A DNA stretch of 64,000 bases from CAYTED01 sp964537075 (GCA_964537075.1 CAZIBB010000001.1:1-64000), one strand, 5' to 3'. Counted from the first letter of the stretch, positions 1 to 7,705 are shown. A program made the numbers and translations. The notes: generated by a model not told the origin, from the sequence alone.

Positions 1-368
1 CTTCCGATGCTACGCATCGGTGATACGATCTTGCTTCCAGGTAAGGATTTAGCCGTTTCACCTCTTCCCTTACAAGAAGAGCTCGCCCCGACGTAAAGTC
101 GGGGCGCCTTCGATTTTTCAATCTCAGGCGTCTCTGTTCGCACCTCGTAAGTCACCTTAGACGGGCGTTACCCGCTACCCTTCTCCGACTTGCGTCGAAG
201 TGAAAGTCCGGACTTTCCTCCCCCACACCAATCGAGCTTATTTTGAAACTGGACACTCTTTCGAAAGGAGAATACGCAGATTTTTTCTGCATATCACCAT
301 ACAAGAGAGGCACTCATGTGCAAAGCTCGATAGGTGTGGGGGCGATGATCTGGTCTGTTTTGAACGAA
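1..368 (-). ncRNA. rnpB: RNase P RNA (partial, runs off the left edge)
   Basis: Catalytic RNA of RNase P, which trims tRNA 5' ends. On the minus strand the 5' part reads GACCAGATCATCGCC (P1/P2 region, close to E. coli GACCAGACAGTCGCC), then a long P3 arm, then GAGGAAAGTCCGGAC (positions about 204-218), followed by GGGTAACGCCCGTC and AACAGAGA. This order is diagnostic of bacterial type A RNase P RNA. The 3' half, including the conserved ACAGAACCCGGCTTA part, lies beyond the window. The 5' end near 360-368 is estimated. P3 is unusual: a 20-bp stem (222-241 with 323-342, one mismatch) encloses about 81 nt that can form three further hairpins. Confidence 0.93.
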
Positions 369-472
369 AAAAGGCTTTCTAATGACCTTCTCATGACATT
401 GAAAACCTTACGTACAATTATACCACTAAAAAGATGCCTTGACAAGAGGCAGAAAATGTTTCAGAAAACATC

Positions 473-2815
473 CTAGAGCTTTAATTCGGCGCCACACGAT
501 TCTTTCGCCGCGGCGACCATCTGAGCGAAAACCGTCTCCACTTCTTCCAGGGTATGCGTCCGCTCCATAGATCCGAAAGCGAGATGAAAAGCCATACTGA
601 CCCCCTCTTCCTGTTCGAAGCGATCGAAGAGTTCGATCGATCGGAGGAGCGGCGCACCGGCTTCGCCCAATGCTCTCTGCAATTCCGCGACCGGCATTCT
701 CTTCTTTGCCACGAACAAAGAAATGTCACGGGTGACGAACGGGAACTTCGGCAAGGCTGCCGCGGTCATGACCGTATCGAATGTCTCCGAGAGGAACTCC
801 ACTGAAAATTCAGCCGCAACTAATCGTTTTTTTATCCCCCACTTCGAGAGAATATACGGGGCGATTTCTCCGATCATACCAATTTCTCTGCCATCGGCCA
901 TGATGCGCGCCGATCGGCTCGGATGCCAGATATCCGATTGTTCTACTAGTGGTTCAAATGATACATTTTTCTGATGCGCGAATTGGAGAAGAGATTCTAT
1001 CTTTCCTTTCAAAAGCGGGAATGGCAATTCATTTTTCCCATCAGCCAAGACGAGTGCTAGTTGCTTCTCTTCGGAGATAGCGAGATCGCTCGTGCGGGCA
1101 TAGGCGCTCCCGAATTCGAATATCTGAAAAGCATCTTCGTAGCGCAGATTTTCCTTCGCCTTCATGAGCGTCGAGAGGAGTACCGACGGACGCATAAGCG
1201 AAAGCTCCGGGCTTAACGGATTCTCGACCGAAAGATGATCGGCCGGATTCTGTGAAAATTTTTCCGCGTCACCTGCACCATAGAAAGAATATGACATCAC
1301 CTCGTCGAAACCAGATGAAACGAGATATTGTTTAACTGACCGCTCAAATATCTTCGCTTTGTTTTTTTCCGGGAGTGCGAGATTGAATATCGGTGCAACG
1401 GCAGGGATATTTTCATAACCGAATGTTCGGCCGATTTCTTCGACCAGATTCCATTCGTCCTGCAGATCTCGCCGTCTCGTCGGAACCGTCACATGAAAGA
1501 CATCTTCATGTTCGCTGACATCGCAGCCATGCGCCGTAAGACAAGATATGATGAAATCTTTCTCCACATGAGCGCCGAGCACTTTTTCCGCAAGTCCTAT
1601 CGGAATCACTATCGTTTTTTCTGTTACTTTGTTCGGATAAACATCAGTCAGGCCGGCGACCTTTGCTCCCGTATATTCCATAAAAAATTCCATCACATGC
1701 GCGAATGTTTCTGTCGGCAGATTCGGATCAAGACCACGTTCATAACGATAGGCCGCATCGGTCTGAAGATTATGCCGAACGCGCGAACGCCTCACCGATA
1801 CCGCATCGAAAGTCGCTATCTCGAGAAATATCCGCGTTGTCTTTTCTGTCACCGATGAGGAGAGGCCGCCCATCACTCCAGCGAGTGCGAGCACGTTCTT
1901 CTCATCCGCGATGACGAGATCCTCTCTCTTTAGCTTGATGGTCATGCCATTCAAGAGTTCAAGAATTTCTCCCTCTTCTGCCTCACGCACGATAATCTTT
2001 CCTTCAATTTTATCCGCATCAAAAGCATGCATCGGCTGGCCGTATTCGAGAAGGAAAAAATTCGTAATATCTACCGGCGCGCTGATCGATCGCAATTCAT
2101 TTCGTAAAAGAAATGAACGGAGTGAAAGCGGGAGCGACCCTCCTGAGACGGATTCAAAAAGAATGCCGACATACCGGGAACATCGGGAAGACGGCAGTTT
2201 TATTTCAATCGGACTGTCCGGATATGAAGAAAGAACTCTCACTTCGAAGGTCAGACGACGTCCCTCAAGAGCAGCAATTTCCATCGCCAAACCGCGATAC
2301 GAGAGAGCGTCTGCTCCCCGATCAGGAAGCACCTTGATATCCAGTATCGTATCCTCGAATTCAGCATATTCTGCAAATGATTTTCCGATCAAGGCATCCT
2401 CCGGAAGCACGAGAATTCCCTCGTGACCAAGCCCAAGACCGAGCTCTCTCTCTGAACAAATCATCCCCTGTGATTCCACCTCGCGAATTTTTGTTTCTGT
2501 GATTTCAATACCACCAGGAAGTTTCGCTCCGGGGAGTGCGACTGCGACTCTCTGTCCGGAAGCGATATTCGGCGCACCGCACACAATCTGACATTTCGAT
2601 CCTTCTTCGGTTTCTACTTGTGCAACATTCAGCGTATCGGCATTCGGATGTTTTTCCACAGAGTGCACCAGCCCGATAACCACCTTTTCGAGACCATGAT
2701 GAAATTGCTCCATAGACTCCACTTCAAAAGCGCGCGTCAGGAGAAATTCCGAAAGCTCCTGTGGGGATTTCTCAGTTCCTGAAAGCTGTTTGAGTTTGTT
2801 GTAAGAATAACGCAT
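473..2815 (-). CDS. pheT: phenylalanyl-tRNA synthetase beta subunit
   Basis: Beta chain of the (alpha-beta)2 enzyme that charges tRNA-Phe in the cytoplasm. About 780 residues, the usual length. The N-terminal part has the tRNA-binding EMAP/OB-type domain (KVVIGLVHSVEKHPNADTLN, then the CGAPN region), followed by B3/B4 editing and B5 domains and a C-terminal ferredoxin-like anticodon-binding domain (PKFPFVTRDISLFV to the end). The start at 2815 (MRYSYNKLKQLSG) is preferred over the upstream in-frame ATG because it matches the family's N-terminus and has GGAG about 12 nt upstream; the upstream extension is encoded by an intergenic GTTAACGAG repeat. It follows pheS in the same direction, as is usual for a pheST operon. 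Confidence 0.96.
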   Translation of the reverse strand: MRYSYNKLKQLSGTEKSPQELSEFLLTRAFEVESMEQFHHGLEKVVIGLVHSVEKHPNADTLNVAQVETEEGSKCQIVCGAPNIASGQRVAVALPGAKLPGGIEITETKIREVESQGMICSERELGLGLGHEGILVLPEDALIGKSFAEYAEFEDTILDIKVLPDRGADALSYRGLAMEIAALEGRRLTFEVRVLSSYPDSPIEIKLPSSRCSRYVGILFESVSGGSLPLSLRSFLLRNELRSISAPVDITNFFLLEYGQPMHAFDADKIEGKIIVREAEEGEILELLNGMTIKLKREDLVIADEKNVLALAGVMGGLSSSVTEKTTRIFLEIATFDAVSVRRSRVRHNLQTDAAYRYERGLDPNLPTETFAHVMEFFMEYTGAKVAGLTDVYPNKVTEKTIVIPIGLAEKVLGAHVEKDFIISCLTAHGCDVSEHEDVFHVTVPTRRRDLQDEWNLVEEIGRTFGYENIPAVAPIFNLALPEKNKAKIFERSVKQYLVSSGFDEVMSYSFYGAGDAEKFSQNPADHLSVENPLSPELSLMRPSVLLSTLMKAKENLRYEDAFQIFEFGSAYARTSDLAISEEKQLALVLADGKNELPFPLLKGKIESLLQFAHQKNVSFEPLVEQSDIWHPSRSARIMADGREIGMIGEIAPYILSKWGIKKRLVAAEFSVEFLSETFDTVMTAAALPKFPFVTRDISLFVAKKRMPVAELQRALGEAGAPLLRSIELFDRFEQEEGVSMAFHLAFGSMERTHTLEEVETVFAQMVAAAKESCGAELKL

Positions 2816-2825
2816 AGTCTTTATT

Positions 2826-2895
2826 GCTCCGTTAACGAGTTCACGAGTTAACGGGTTTTTCTTCAACGCGACAACGCGTTAACTCGTTAACTGAA
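2826..2895. repeat. GTTAACGAG inverted repeat between pheS and pheT
   Basis: GTTAACGAG and GAGTTAACG units at 2831-2855 are complemented by CGCGTTAACTCGTTAAC at 2873-2891, so the spacer can fold into a hairpin. It lies between two genes that are normally co-transcribed, and there is no T-run, so it does not look like a terminator. It belongs to the wider habit of this genome of filling spacers with degenerate palindromic repeats. Confidence 0.7.
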
Positions 2896-2905
2896 TAATC
2901 TGAAA

Positions 2906-3993
2906 TCAAAACTGTCTGATAAATCTGAGATCTCCGCTCATGAGGAGTCGAATATCGGAAATGTGATATTTCATCATGGCGAGGCGCGTGATACCGAAGC
3001 CCCAGGCGAATCCCTGATACCGTCCGCGCGGATACCCTGCCGCTTCGAACACTTTCTGATTCACCATTCCCGCTCCGCCGATCTCGAGCCAACCGGACTG
3101 TTTGCACACGGAACAGCCCTTGCCATCGCAGAGCGTGCAGGAAATATCAAATTCAAATGATGGCTCCGTAAACGGGAAAAAACTCGGTCGCAAGCGAACA
3201 GAGATTACTTTGCCGAAAAATCGACTGAAAAAAGTTTCTGCAACCCATTTGAAATTGGCGACCGACACATCATCACCCACCATAAGGCATTCGAACTGAT
3301 GGAAAGTATGTTCGTGCGAAGCATCCGTCGATTCATTGCGAAATACGCGTCCCGGAACGATGATGCGAAGTGGTGGCGTGTGGGTTTCCATATACCGCAC
3401 CTGCACCGGAGAAGTCTGCGTCCGAAGAAGATATTTCTCTTTATTTTCTGTTCCCTGTTCCCTGTTCCCTGTTCCCTGTTCGTTGCTCCCTGGCTTAAGC
3501 CAGAACGTATCCTGCATATCGCGGGCAGGATGGTCTGCCGGCACATTGAGCGCATCGAAATTATAATGCTCCGTTTCGATTTCCGGTCCATCTGCTATTG
3601 CAAATCCCATTTCAGAAAAAATATCCTCGATCTCATGCTCGATTNNNNNNNNNNCTCGATCTGCGTAATCGGATGAAGATGTCCGCAGGGCGATGCCGCT
3701 CCGGGCGCACTCACATCGATCCATTCCCCTTCCGCATCAAATGATTCCCGCTCAATGCGAGCCCGAGTCTCCCGTGCGAGAGTTTCCAATATTTTCTTTG
3801 CCTCATTTGCCAGCGGCCCAGCCTCGCGTTTTTCTTCAGGAGAGAGATCTTTGAGACTTTTCATGAGGGCATTGAATCCGCTCTTTCTCCCGAGATAAAG
3901 CGTCTCGGATTCTAAAAGATCTGCCTCGGTTTTCACCGAAGCAAAAGATTGCCTTCCTTTTTCTAAAATTTCTTCAATCTGATTTTTCAACAT
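2906..3993 (-). CDS. pheS: phenylalanyl-tRNA synthetase alpha subunit (interrupted by scaffold gap)
   Basis: Catalytic alpha chain of Phe-tRNA synthetase (class II). The N-terminal coiled-coil arm (MLKNQIEEILEKGRQSF) and class II motifs are present: HPITQIE, FRNESTDASHEHTFHQ (motif 2) and GFAWGFGITRLAMMKY (motif 3). A four-cysteine loop (CTLCDGKGCSVCK) precedes GWLEIGGAGMV, as in many PheS. Ten Ns at 3645-3654 break the frame, but the flanks both carry ATCGAG and joining them restores TQIEHEIEDIF with the exact family spacing, so the gene is probably intact. After DTFWLKPG there is an in-frame insertion of about 18 residues made of NREQGTGN-like repeats, encoded by tandem CCCTGTT units. Start at 3993 fits the family. 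Confidence 0.93.
3448..3490 (-). repeat. tandem GGGAACA repeat inside pheS
   Basis: Four to five copies of a 7-nt unit (CCCTGTT on the plus strand) followed by a diverged copy. It encodes the Asn/Gln/Gly/Glu-rich insertion of PheS between DTFW and LLRTQTS, two stretches that are nearly adjacent in E. coli PheS. The same unit type makes up the spacer repeats at 7709-7814 and 8701-8816. Confidence 0.8.
3645..3654. other. assembly gap (10 Ns) in pheS
   Basis: Ten consecutive Ns. The 6-nt string CTCGAT/ATCGAG occurs on both sides of the gap, consistent with two contigs that overlap by a few bases and were joined with an arbitrary spacer. Ten Ns shift the frame; removing them together with one copy of the 6-mer keeps it. 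Confidence 0.95.
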
Positions 3994-4035
3994 ATCTTCA
4001 TGATTGTACAGGAAAAAGCCATCTTCGGTCAAAAA

Positions 4036-4081
4036 AACAATAAAGGACCGACCTTGGGATCAATCTTAAAGGTCGGTCCTT
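4036..4081 (-). terminator. hairpin with T-rich tail just upstream of pheS (attenuator-like)
   Basis: AAGGACCGACCTT (4043-4055) pairs perfectly with AAGGTCGGTCCTT (4069-4081), a 13-bp stem with a 13-nt loop, followed on the minus strand by TTATTGTTTTTTT. It ends about 40 nt before the pheS start. The preceding gene already has its own terminator (4273-4300), so this one stands inside the pheST leader and could act as an attenuator. A candidate -10 (TATTAT) lies near 4124-4130 on the minus strand. No T-box sequence was found. Confidence 0.7.
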
Positions 4082-4261
4082 GATTATTTCCGCAGGGGTT
4101 TCACCGCTGTTTGACAAGGTATGATATAATAGATATGAAAACCTCCAGAATGGTGTGCTGAATATCATGAGATCCACTTAGAAATCAGGGAAATATATTT
4201 TTCCGACACTCTTGTTTCAGGAACTCATATGCACACCTGCATTGGGGGTTTTTACTTTTTG
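4082..4261. other. pheST leader region without a recognisable gene
   Basis: About 180 nt between the pheS attenuator-like hairpin and the terminator of the upstream gene. On the minus strand it contains an AT-rich candidate promoter near 4120-4135 and a short reading frame beginning MIFSTPFWRF at 4168, with three Phe codons in its first ten. The frame precedes the candidate -10, so whether it is transcribed is unclear. Nothing else recognisable. Confidence 0.4.
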
Positions 4262-4300
4262 AAAAAAATTATGGGCAGGTGCGAGTTTCGCATCCTGCCC
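4262..4300 (-). terminator. rho-independent terminator of the gene at 4322
   Basis: GGGCAGG and CCTGCCC arms with inner GCGA/TCGC pairs (4273-4300), followed on the minus strand by ATAATTTTTTTC. It sits 22 nt past the stop codon of the upstream small gene. Confidence 0.85.
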
Positions 4301-4321
4301 AAATTCACCTCGGCTTTTCCT

Positions 4322-4765
4322 TCATTCGAACGCCAGTGCGATCGCGAGATTGCGATCGTCGGCATTATGCCACCAGGTCGGTATGAATTTCGGTTTGCGA
4401 TTCCGCAAACAGCAGCGTATCGCATACCGCACATAACGCCGACGACGAGCGGCACATACCTCGGCTGACCGCGGACGCTTCGTCCCCGGGGGCAAATAGC
4501 GACGGTGACAGGACTTCAGGTCAGGCTCTTTCTTCGGCTTACTTGAAAGTAAGGCACGATGCCGTTCCGCCCGCTCCTGCCTGCGCTTCGCCAACCTTTC
4601 CATCTTGTGACACCGCCTCCTTTCCAGTGTCTTGTCCGAACCGTTTTTCTTCGGACCCATCCTCCGCCTGCTGGGAGAGGGCGATTCTTGTGATACTTGT
4701 TTCTGTTCAGAGGAATCTTTCGATTTCACTGATTTCTCCTGTACGGTTTCTGGGAATATTCCCAT
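4322..4765 (-). CDS. hypothetical highly basic protein
   Basis: Not recognised. About 147 residues, very rich in Arg/Lys, with RRR and KRPR clusters and a weakly hydrophobic tail ending WWHNADDRNLAIALAFE. No signal peptide or membrane segment. The composition would suit a nucleic-acid-binding or ribosome-associated protein, but this is only inference. Support for a real gene: a GGGAG motif upstream of the ATG at 4765 and a strong terminator 22 nt after the stop. A GTG two codons upstream (4771) is an alternative start. It lies between the L,D-transpeptidase, which has its own terminator, and pheS. Confidence 0.55.
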   Translation of the reverse strand: MGIFPETVQEKSVKSKDSSEQKQVSQESPSPSRRRMGPKKNGSDKTLERRRCHKMERLAKRRQERAERHRALLSSKPKKEPDLKSCHRRYLPPGTKRPRSAEVCAARRRRYVRYAIRCCLRNRKPKFIPTWWHNADDRNLAIALAFE

Positions 4766-4835
4766 CTCCACTATGCTCCCATGCCGATATTTCCGTCAAG
4801 TCATATTCGATGAAAAACACTCCTCGAATATTTTT

Positions 4836-4866
4836 CAAAAAAGAAGCCGATGAGATCATCGGCTTC
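4836..4866 (-). terminator. terminator of the L,D-transpeptidase gene
   Basis: GAAGCCGATGA and TCATCGGCTTC form an 11-bp stem (4843-4866) followed on the minus strand by TTTTTT (4836-4842). It starts 13 nt beyond the stop codon. Confidence 0.88.
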
Positions 4867-4878
4867 ACGAAACAAAAG

Positions 4879-5424
4879 TCACCGGACATATAGGACATGA
4901 ACAGCATCCGAACTAGACTGAATCAGCGTAGCGAGCTTCTCAGCATCCTCATTCAGAAGACGGATGCAGCCGCCACTCCGATGCCGCTTCTCCGGGGGGA
5001 GACTAAAAAGTGCCGGCTCGTTCGTTCCATGAATCCGTGCGGTCGGCTTATTCGGATTATGCCAGTCAATCACAATTTTTATCGTTCCAAGCGGATTCAG
5101 TGGGTTATCAAATTTCACCACTTTTGGAAGAACAATTTTTCGCTTCTCAAAAAAAACATCCTGTGTCCGCTTCGTCGGATACCACAATGGATTCTTTTCA
5201 ACCCTCTTCACAATTCCATGAACCGGGAGTTTCGGTGGCTCTTCGGCGGGATAAGGAACAACGACTGGAAATTCCGCCATCAAGATATCCCCCGAATAGA
5301 AAGCAAGTGTCGCATCGGAAAAACTGACCACAATCAGATTCTCCTGCGCAATCACTGAGGACACGGAAATGAAGGAATAAGTGAAGAAAATCCAACCAAC
5401 GGCTTTCCGAAAAAATAAGCGCAT
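4879..5424 (-). CDS. secreted L,D-transpeptidase (YkuD fold)
   Basis: Predicted extracytoplasmic enzyme that makes 3-3 cross-links in peptidoglycan or attaches proteins to it. 181 residues: an N-terminal signal peptide or anchor (FFRKAVGWIFFTYSFISVSSVIA), then a YkuD domain with the HGT motif at about residues 132-134 and the catalytic SGGCIRL motif with Cys at about residue 153. The start at 5424 has AGGAG six nt upstream and a sigma70-like promoter behind it. It is monocistronic: terminator at 4836-4866 downstream and a divergent gene upstream. Substrate specificity cannot be read from sequence. Confidence 0.9.
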   Translation of the reverse strand: MRLFFRKAVGWIFFTYSFISVSSVIAQENLIVVSFSDATLAFYSGDILMAEFPVVVPYPAEEPPKLPVHGIVKRVEKNPLWYPTKRTQDVFFEKRKIVLPKVVKFDNPLNPLGTIKIVIDWHNPNKPTARIHGTNEPALFSLPPEKRHRSGGCIRLLNEDAEKLATLIQSSSDAVHVLYVR

Positions 5425-5456
5425 GACATACTCCTCTTGTTAAAAAACTAAAAATA

Positions 5457-5485
5457 CTTATACCACGGGGTACTGTAAGAGTCAA
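5457..5485 (-). promoter_or_regulatory. sigma70-type promoter of the L,D-transpeptidase gene
   Basis: Minus strand TTGACT (5480-5485) and TATAAG (5457-5462) separated by exactly 17 nt, about 32 nt upstream of the start codon. It is arranged back to back with the promoter of the plus-strand gene at 5573. Confidence 0.75.
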
Positions 5486-5499
5486 GAAACAGTAAACAA

Positions 5500-5528
5500 T
5501 TGCCAAAAAATGAGTTCTCCGCTATAGT
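5500..5528 (+). promoter_or_regulatory. sigma70-type promoter of the gene at 5573
   Basis: TTGCCA (5500-5505) and TATAGT (5523-5528) separated by 17 nt, about 45 nt upstream of the ATG at 5573. AGGAG precedes that ATG. Confidence 0.7.
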
Positions 5529-5572
5529 ATCCGGAAGTTCTTGAACAATCAACCAGCCAGGAGACGAGCATC

Positions 5573-5956
5573 ATGACTCAAAAGAAAGTAGCAACTCAGC
5601 CCGTCGGACAATATTTCATCAGAGGAAACTACGCCGTATTGAGTACGGTTTTTCAGACGCAAGTGGTCCTCGAATCGCCCCCTCCACGCGATTTCCCCTA
5701 TCTCTCAAAGCAGACGACGAGGGGCGAGACGATCGAAGTCCTCGAAGTCGAGCTTCGCATCATCGAAGGGCTCCAGTATCGCCGCCGCCAGGGAGAACGC
5801 GGGCTCGAATTCACCGTCTACCAGCTCCTCTCCAACGGCCTGATCCGACCACTCAAAGAAAAAACACTCAAGGATGAATCGCCCGTCCGCAAGGCACGGA
5901 AAGCGATCCGGGAAAAACTTCCACATCGCTGGCCCGCCATGGCCGCCAAGCGCTAG
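5573..5956 (+). CDS. hypothetical protein, plus strand
   Basis: Not recognised. 127 residues, soluble, basic in the C-terminal third (RKARKAIREKLPHRWPAMAAKR). No signal peptide or membrane segment. Evidence that it is real: its own promoter (TTGCCA-17-TATAGT), an AGGAG ribosome-binding site and a plus-strand terminator after the stop. It is one of only three genes on the plus strand in this window, and is transcribed divergently from the L,D-transpeptidase. Function unknown. Confidence 0.75.
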   Translation: MTQKKVATQPVGQYFIRGNYAVLSTVFQTQVVLESPPPRDFPYLSKQTTRGETIEVLEVELRIIEGLQYRRRQGERGLEFTVYQLLSNGLIRPLKEKTLKDESPVRKARKAIREKLPHRWPAMAAKR

Positions 5957-6001
5957 CACTACACGCCATTCCTAAAACGAAGTTTAGGATATCATCACAA
6001 A

Positions 6002-6030
6002 GGGACGCCATCGATGCGCCCCTCTTTTTT
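6002..6030 (+). terminator. terminator of the gene at 5573
   Basis: GGG-A-CGC and GCG-C-CCC arms (6003-6021) followed by TCTTTTTTT. A second small hairpin (CCTAAA/TTTAGG, 5972-5989) precedes it. Confidence 0.75.
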
Positions 6031-6063
6031 TACTTGAAATGGACAACTGCCATCAAGAAATTC

Positions 6064-6097
6064 AGCGGACACACCGCCCGCAGGCGGAACGACCGCT
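6064..6097 (-). repeat. GGTCGTTCCGC hairpin repeat, copy 1
   Basis: Nested palindrome AGCGG-CCGCC-GGCGG-CCGCT. On the minus strand it reads CGGTCGTTCCGCC, matching the start of the hairpin at 17128-17159 (plus strand). It lies immediately after the tyrS stop and has no T-run. Confidence 0.6.
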
Positions 6098-6098
6098 C

Positions 6099-7385
6099 CT
6101 AAAAGGCGATTTTCACGAAGTCTTTTTTTCCGACTTTCAGGACTTTTCCCGAATGACTTTCATCCAATACCATCTGCCAATCAGTAATTTTTTCCCCATT
6201 CAATTCAACACCGCCTTGTTCGACTTTTCGCCGAGCGTCAGACTTACTTTTCGCGAAACCTTCAGCAACAATAAATTCCACCAGGGTTGATTCCGGGGGA
6301 GCCTGCGACGGACGAACATCATCAGGAATATTTTTTTCAGAAATAACATTGATGAAATACTGCACTGCTTTTTCTGCTTCGTCTGCACCATGATAGATCG
6401 TGACGATTTCCTTGGCTAATCGTAGTTTCGCATCACGAGGATTGGCGCCATCAGCGATACCTTTTTCAATTTCTGCGACATCCGCCATCGTGACACGGGT
6501 ACAATGCACGAAATACGAACCGATCAATTCGTCCGGAACGCTCATGATCTTCCCGAACATTTCATTGGGCACATCGAGAAGATTGATCGTATTCCCCCAA
6601 CTCGAACTCATTTTGCGTCCATCGGTACCGAGGATGAGATTGGTCATGAGGATATCCTGTGGGCCATCATGTAATGCAACACTTCCACCCTCTGGATTTC
6701 CCCACCGACTACAAGCGCTTCCTTTAATACGATTCTCAACTGATTGTCTCTCTTCTGACGAGGGTAAATAGTATTTCTGTATAACTCTACCAGCAAGCAT
6801 ATTAAAGCGTTGATCAGTACCTCCAATTTCTACATCTGCATCTACCATAACGCTATCATATCCCTGCATCAGAGGATATAACACTTCACGAAGAGAAACT
6901 CTCTTTCCATCATCAAGACGCTTTTTCACATTTTCTCGCGCAATAAATTCTGAGATGGAAAACCAAGTCGCTAATTCGCCAATCTTCTTTAAATCAAGGC
7001 TAGCAAGCCAACTAGAATTAAATGATACTGTTGTTTTAGATTTATCCAAAATTTTAAAGGCCTGAGACAAATATGTCTCCATATTTTTTTTCACGAGATC
7101 ATCAGAAAGCATCGGGCGCTCACTTTCCTTATCTGAAGTATCACCAATCTGGCCAGTAAAATCTCCAACAATAAACATCACCTCATGTCCAAGCTCTTGA
7201 AAATCACGGAGCTTCAGAAGCGGAATAGATCGACCGAGATGGATATTCGGACTCGTCGGATCGATACCGAGCTTCACGCGAAGCACATCACCTTTCATAA
7301 GACGCGCCTTCAGATGCTCACGATCAATTACCTCCGCGACCCCGCGAGAAAGTAATTCATCGATTTTTCGTTCCTGTTCAGTCAT
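6099..7385 (-). CDS. tyrS: tyrosyl-tRNA synthetase with an internal insertion
   Basis: Charges tRNA-Tyr (class I synthetase). The HIGH-equivalent HLGR (DPTSPNIHLGR), GGTDQRFN and KMSKS-equivalent RKMSSSWGN motifs are present, and the C-terminus is an S4-type RNA-binding domain (AKSKSDARRKVEQGGVELNG). Start at 7385 (MTEQERKIDELLSRG); the upstream in-frame codons are not family-like. Between FNMLAGRVIQKYY and GPQDILMT, which are normally nearly contiguous, there is an insertion of about 34 residues (LPSSEERQSVENRIKG and onward). The segment from about 6720 to 7190 is more AT-rich (30-38 percent GC in sampled stretches) than either end of the gene (45-50 percent), suggesting a mosaic gene. Confidence 0.95.
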   Translation of the reverse strand: MTEQERKIDELLSRGVAEVIDREHLKARLMKGDVLRVKLGIDPTSPNIHLGRSIPLLKLRDFQELGHEVMFIVGDFTGQIGDTSDKESERPMLSDDLVKKNMETYLSQAFKILDKSKTTVSFNSSWLASLDLKKIGELATWFSISEFIARENVKKRLDDGKRVSLREVLYPLMQGYDSVMVDADVEIGGTDQRFNMLAGRVIQKYYLPSSEERQSVENRIKGSACSRWGNPEGGSVALHDGPQDILMTNLILGTDGRKMSSSWGNTINLLDVPNEMFGKIMSVPDELIGSYFVHCTRVTMADVAEIEKGIADGANPRDAKLRLAKEIVTIYHGADEAEKAVQYFINVISEKNIPDDVRPSQAPPESTLVEFIVAEGFAKSKSDARRKVEQGGVELNGEKITDWQMVLDESHSGKVLKVGKKDFVKIAF

Positions 7386-7411
7386 ACCTACATTATACAC
7401 GAAATACTGTT

Positions 7412-7705
7412 CTAGAGTCCCAGTTTCTTCTTCGCCAGGCGATACTGATCGTCAGAAATCTGCCGTGTGGCACGCATCTTTTCAAGCCCGGCGAGAATTT
7501 CTCCCTTATTCTTCTCGACATTCTTCGGCGTCATCATCTTGGCCGCCATTTTTTTCTGCTCTTCCGGACTCATCTTAAGGAATTTCTTCATCGCCATTTT
7601 CTGCATGAAATTCATCTTGCTCATATCGGGCGCTCCGGGCAAGGCCTTCAATTGCGCCTCGAAATCTTCTACTGGGACATCATCTTTTTTGAATGGATTC
7701 CACAT
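7412..7705 (-). CDS. hypothetical small soluble protein
   Basis: Not recognised. 97 residues, charged and Met/Lys-rich, predicted helical (MNFMQKMAMKKFLKMSPEEQKKMAAKMM) with a C-terminal helix ERMRATRQISDDQYRLAKKKL-like (exact segment: KMRATRQISDDQYRLAKKK). No signal or membrane segment. It sits between secF and tyrS on the same strand, with a plausible start MWNPFKKDDVP at 7705. Function unknown. Confidence 0.7.
   Translation of the reverse strand: MWNPFKKDDVPVEDFEAQLKALPGAPDMSKMNFMQKMAMKKFLKMSPEEQKKMAAKMMTPKNVEKNKGEILAGLEKMRATRQISDDQYRLAKKKLGL

Noticed and set aside
3299..3676. Frameshifted pheS as a pseudogene
   Set aside because: The frame is broken only by the 10 Ns; sequence on both sides is fully conserved and joins correctly at the repeated ATCGAG.
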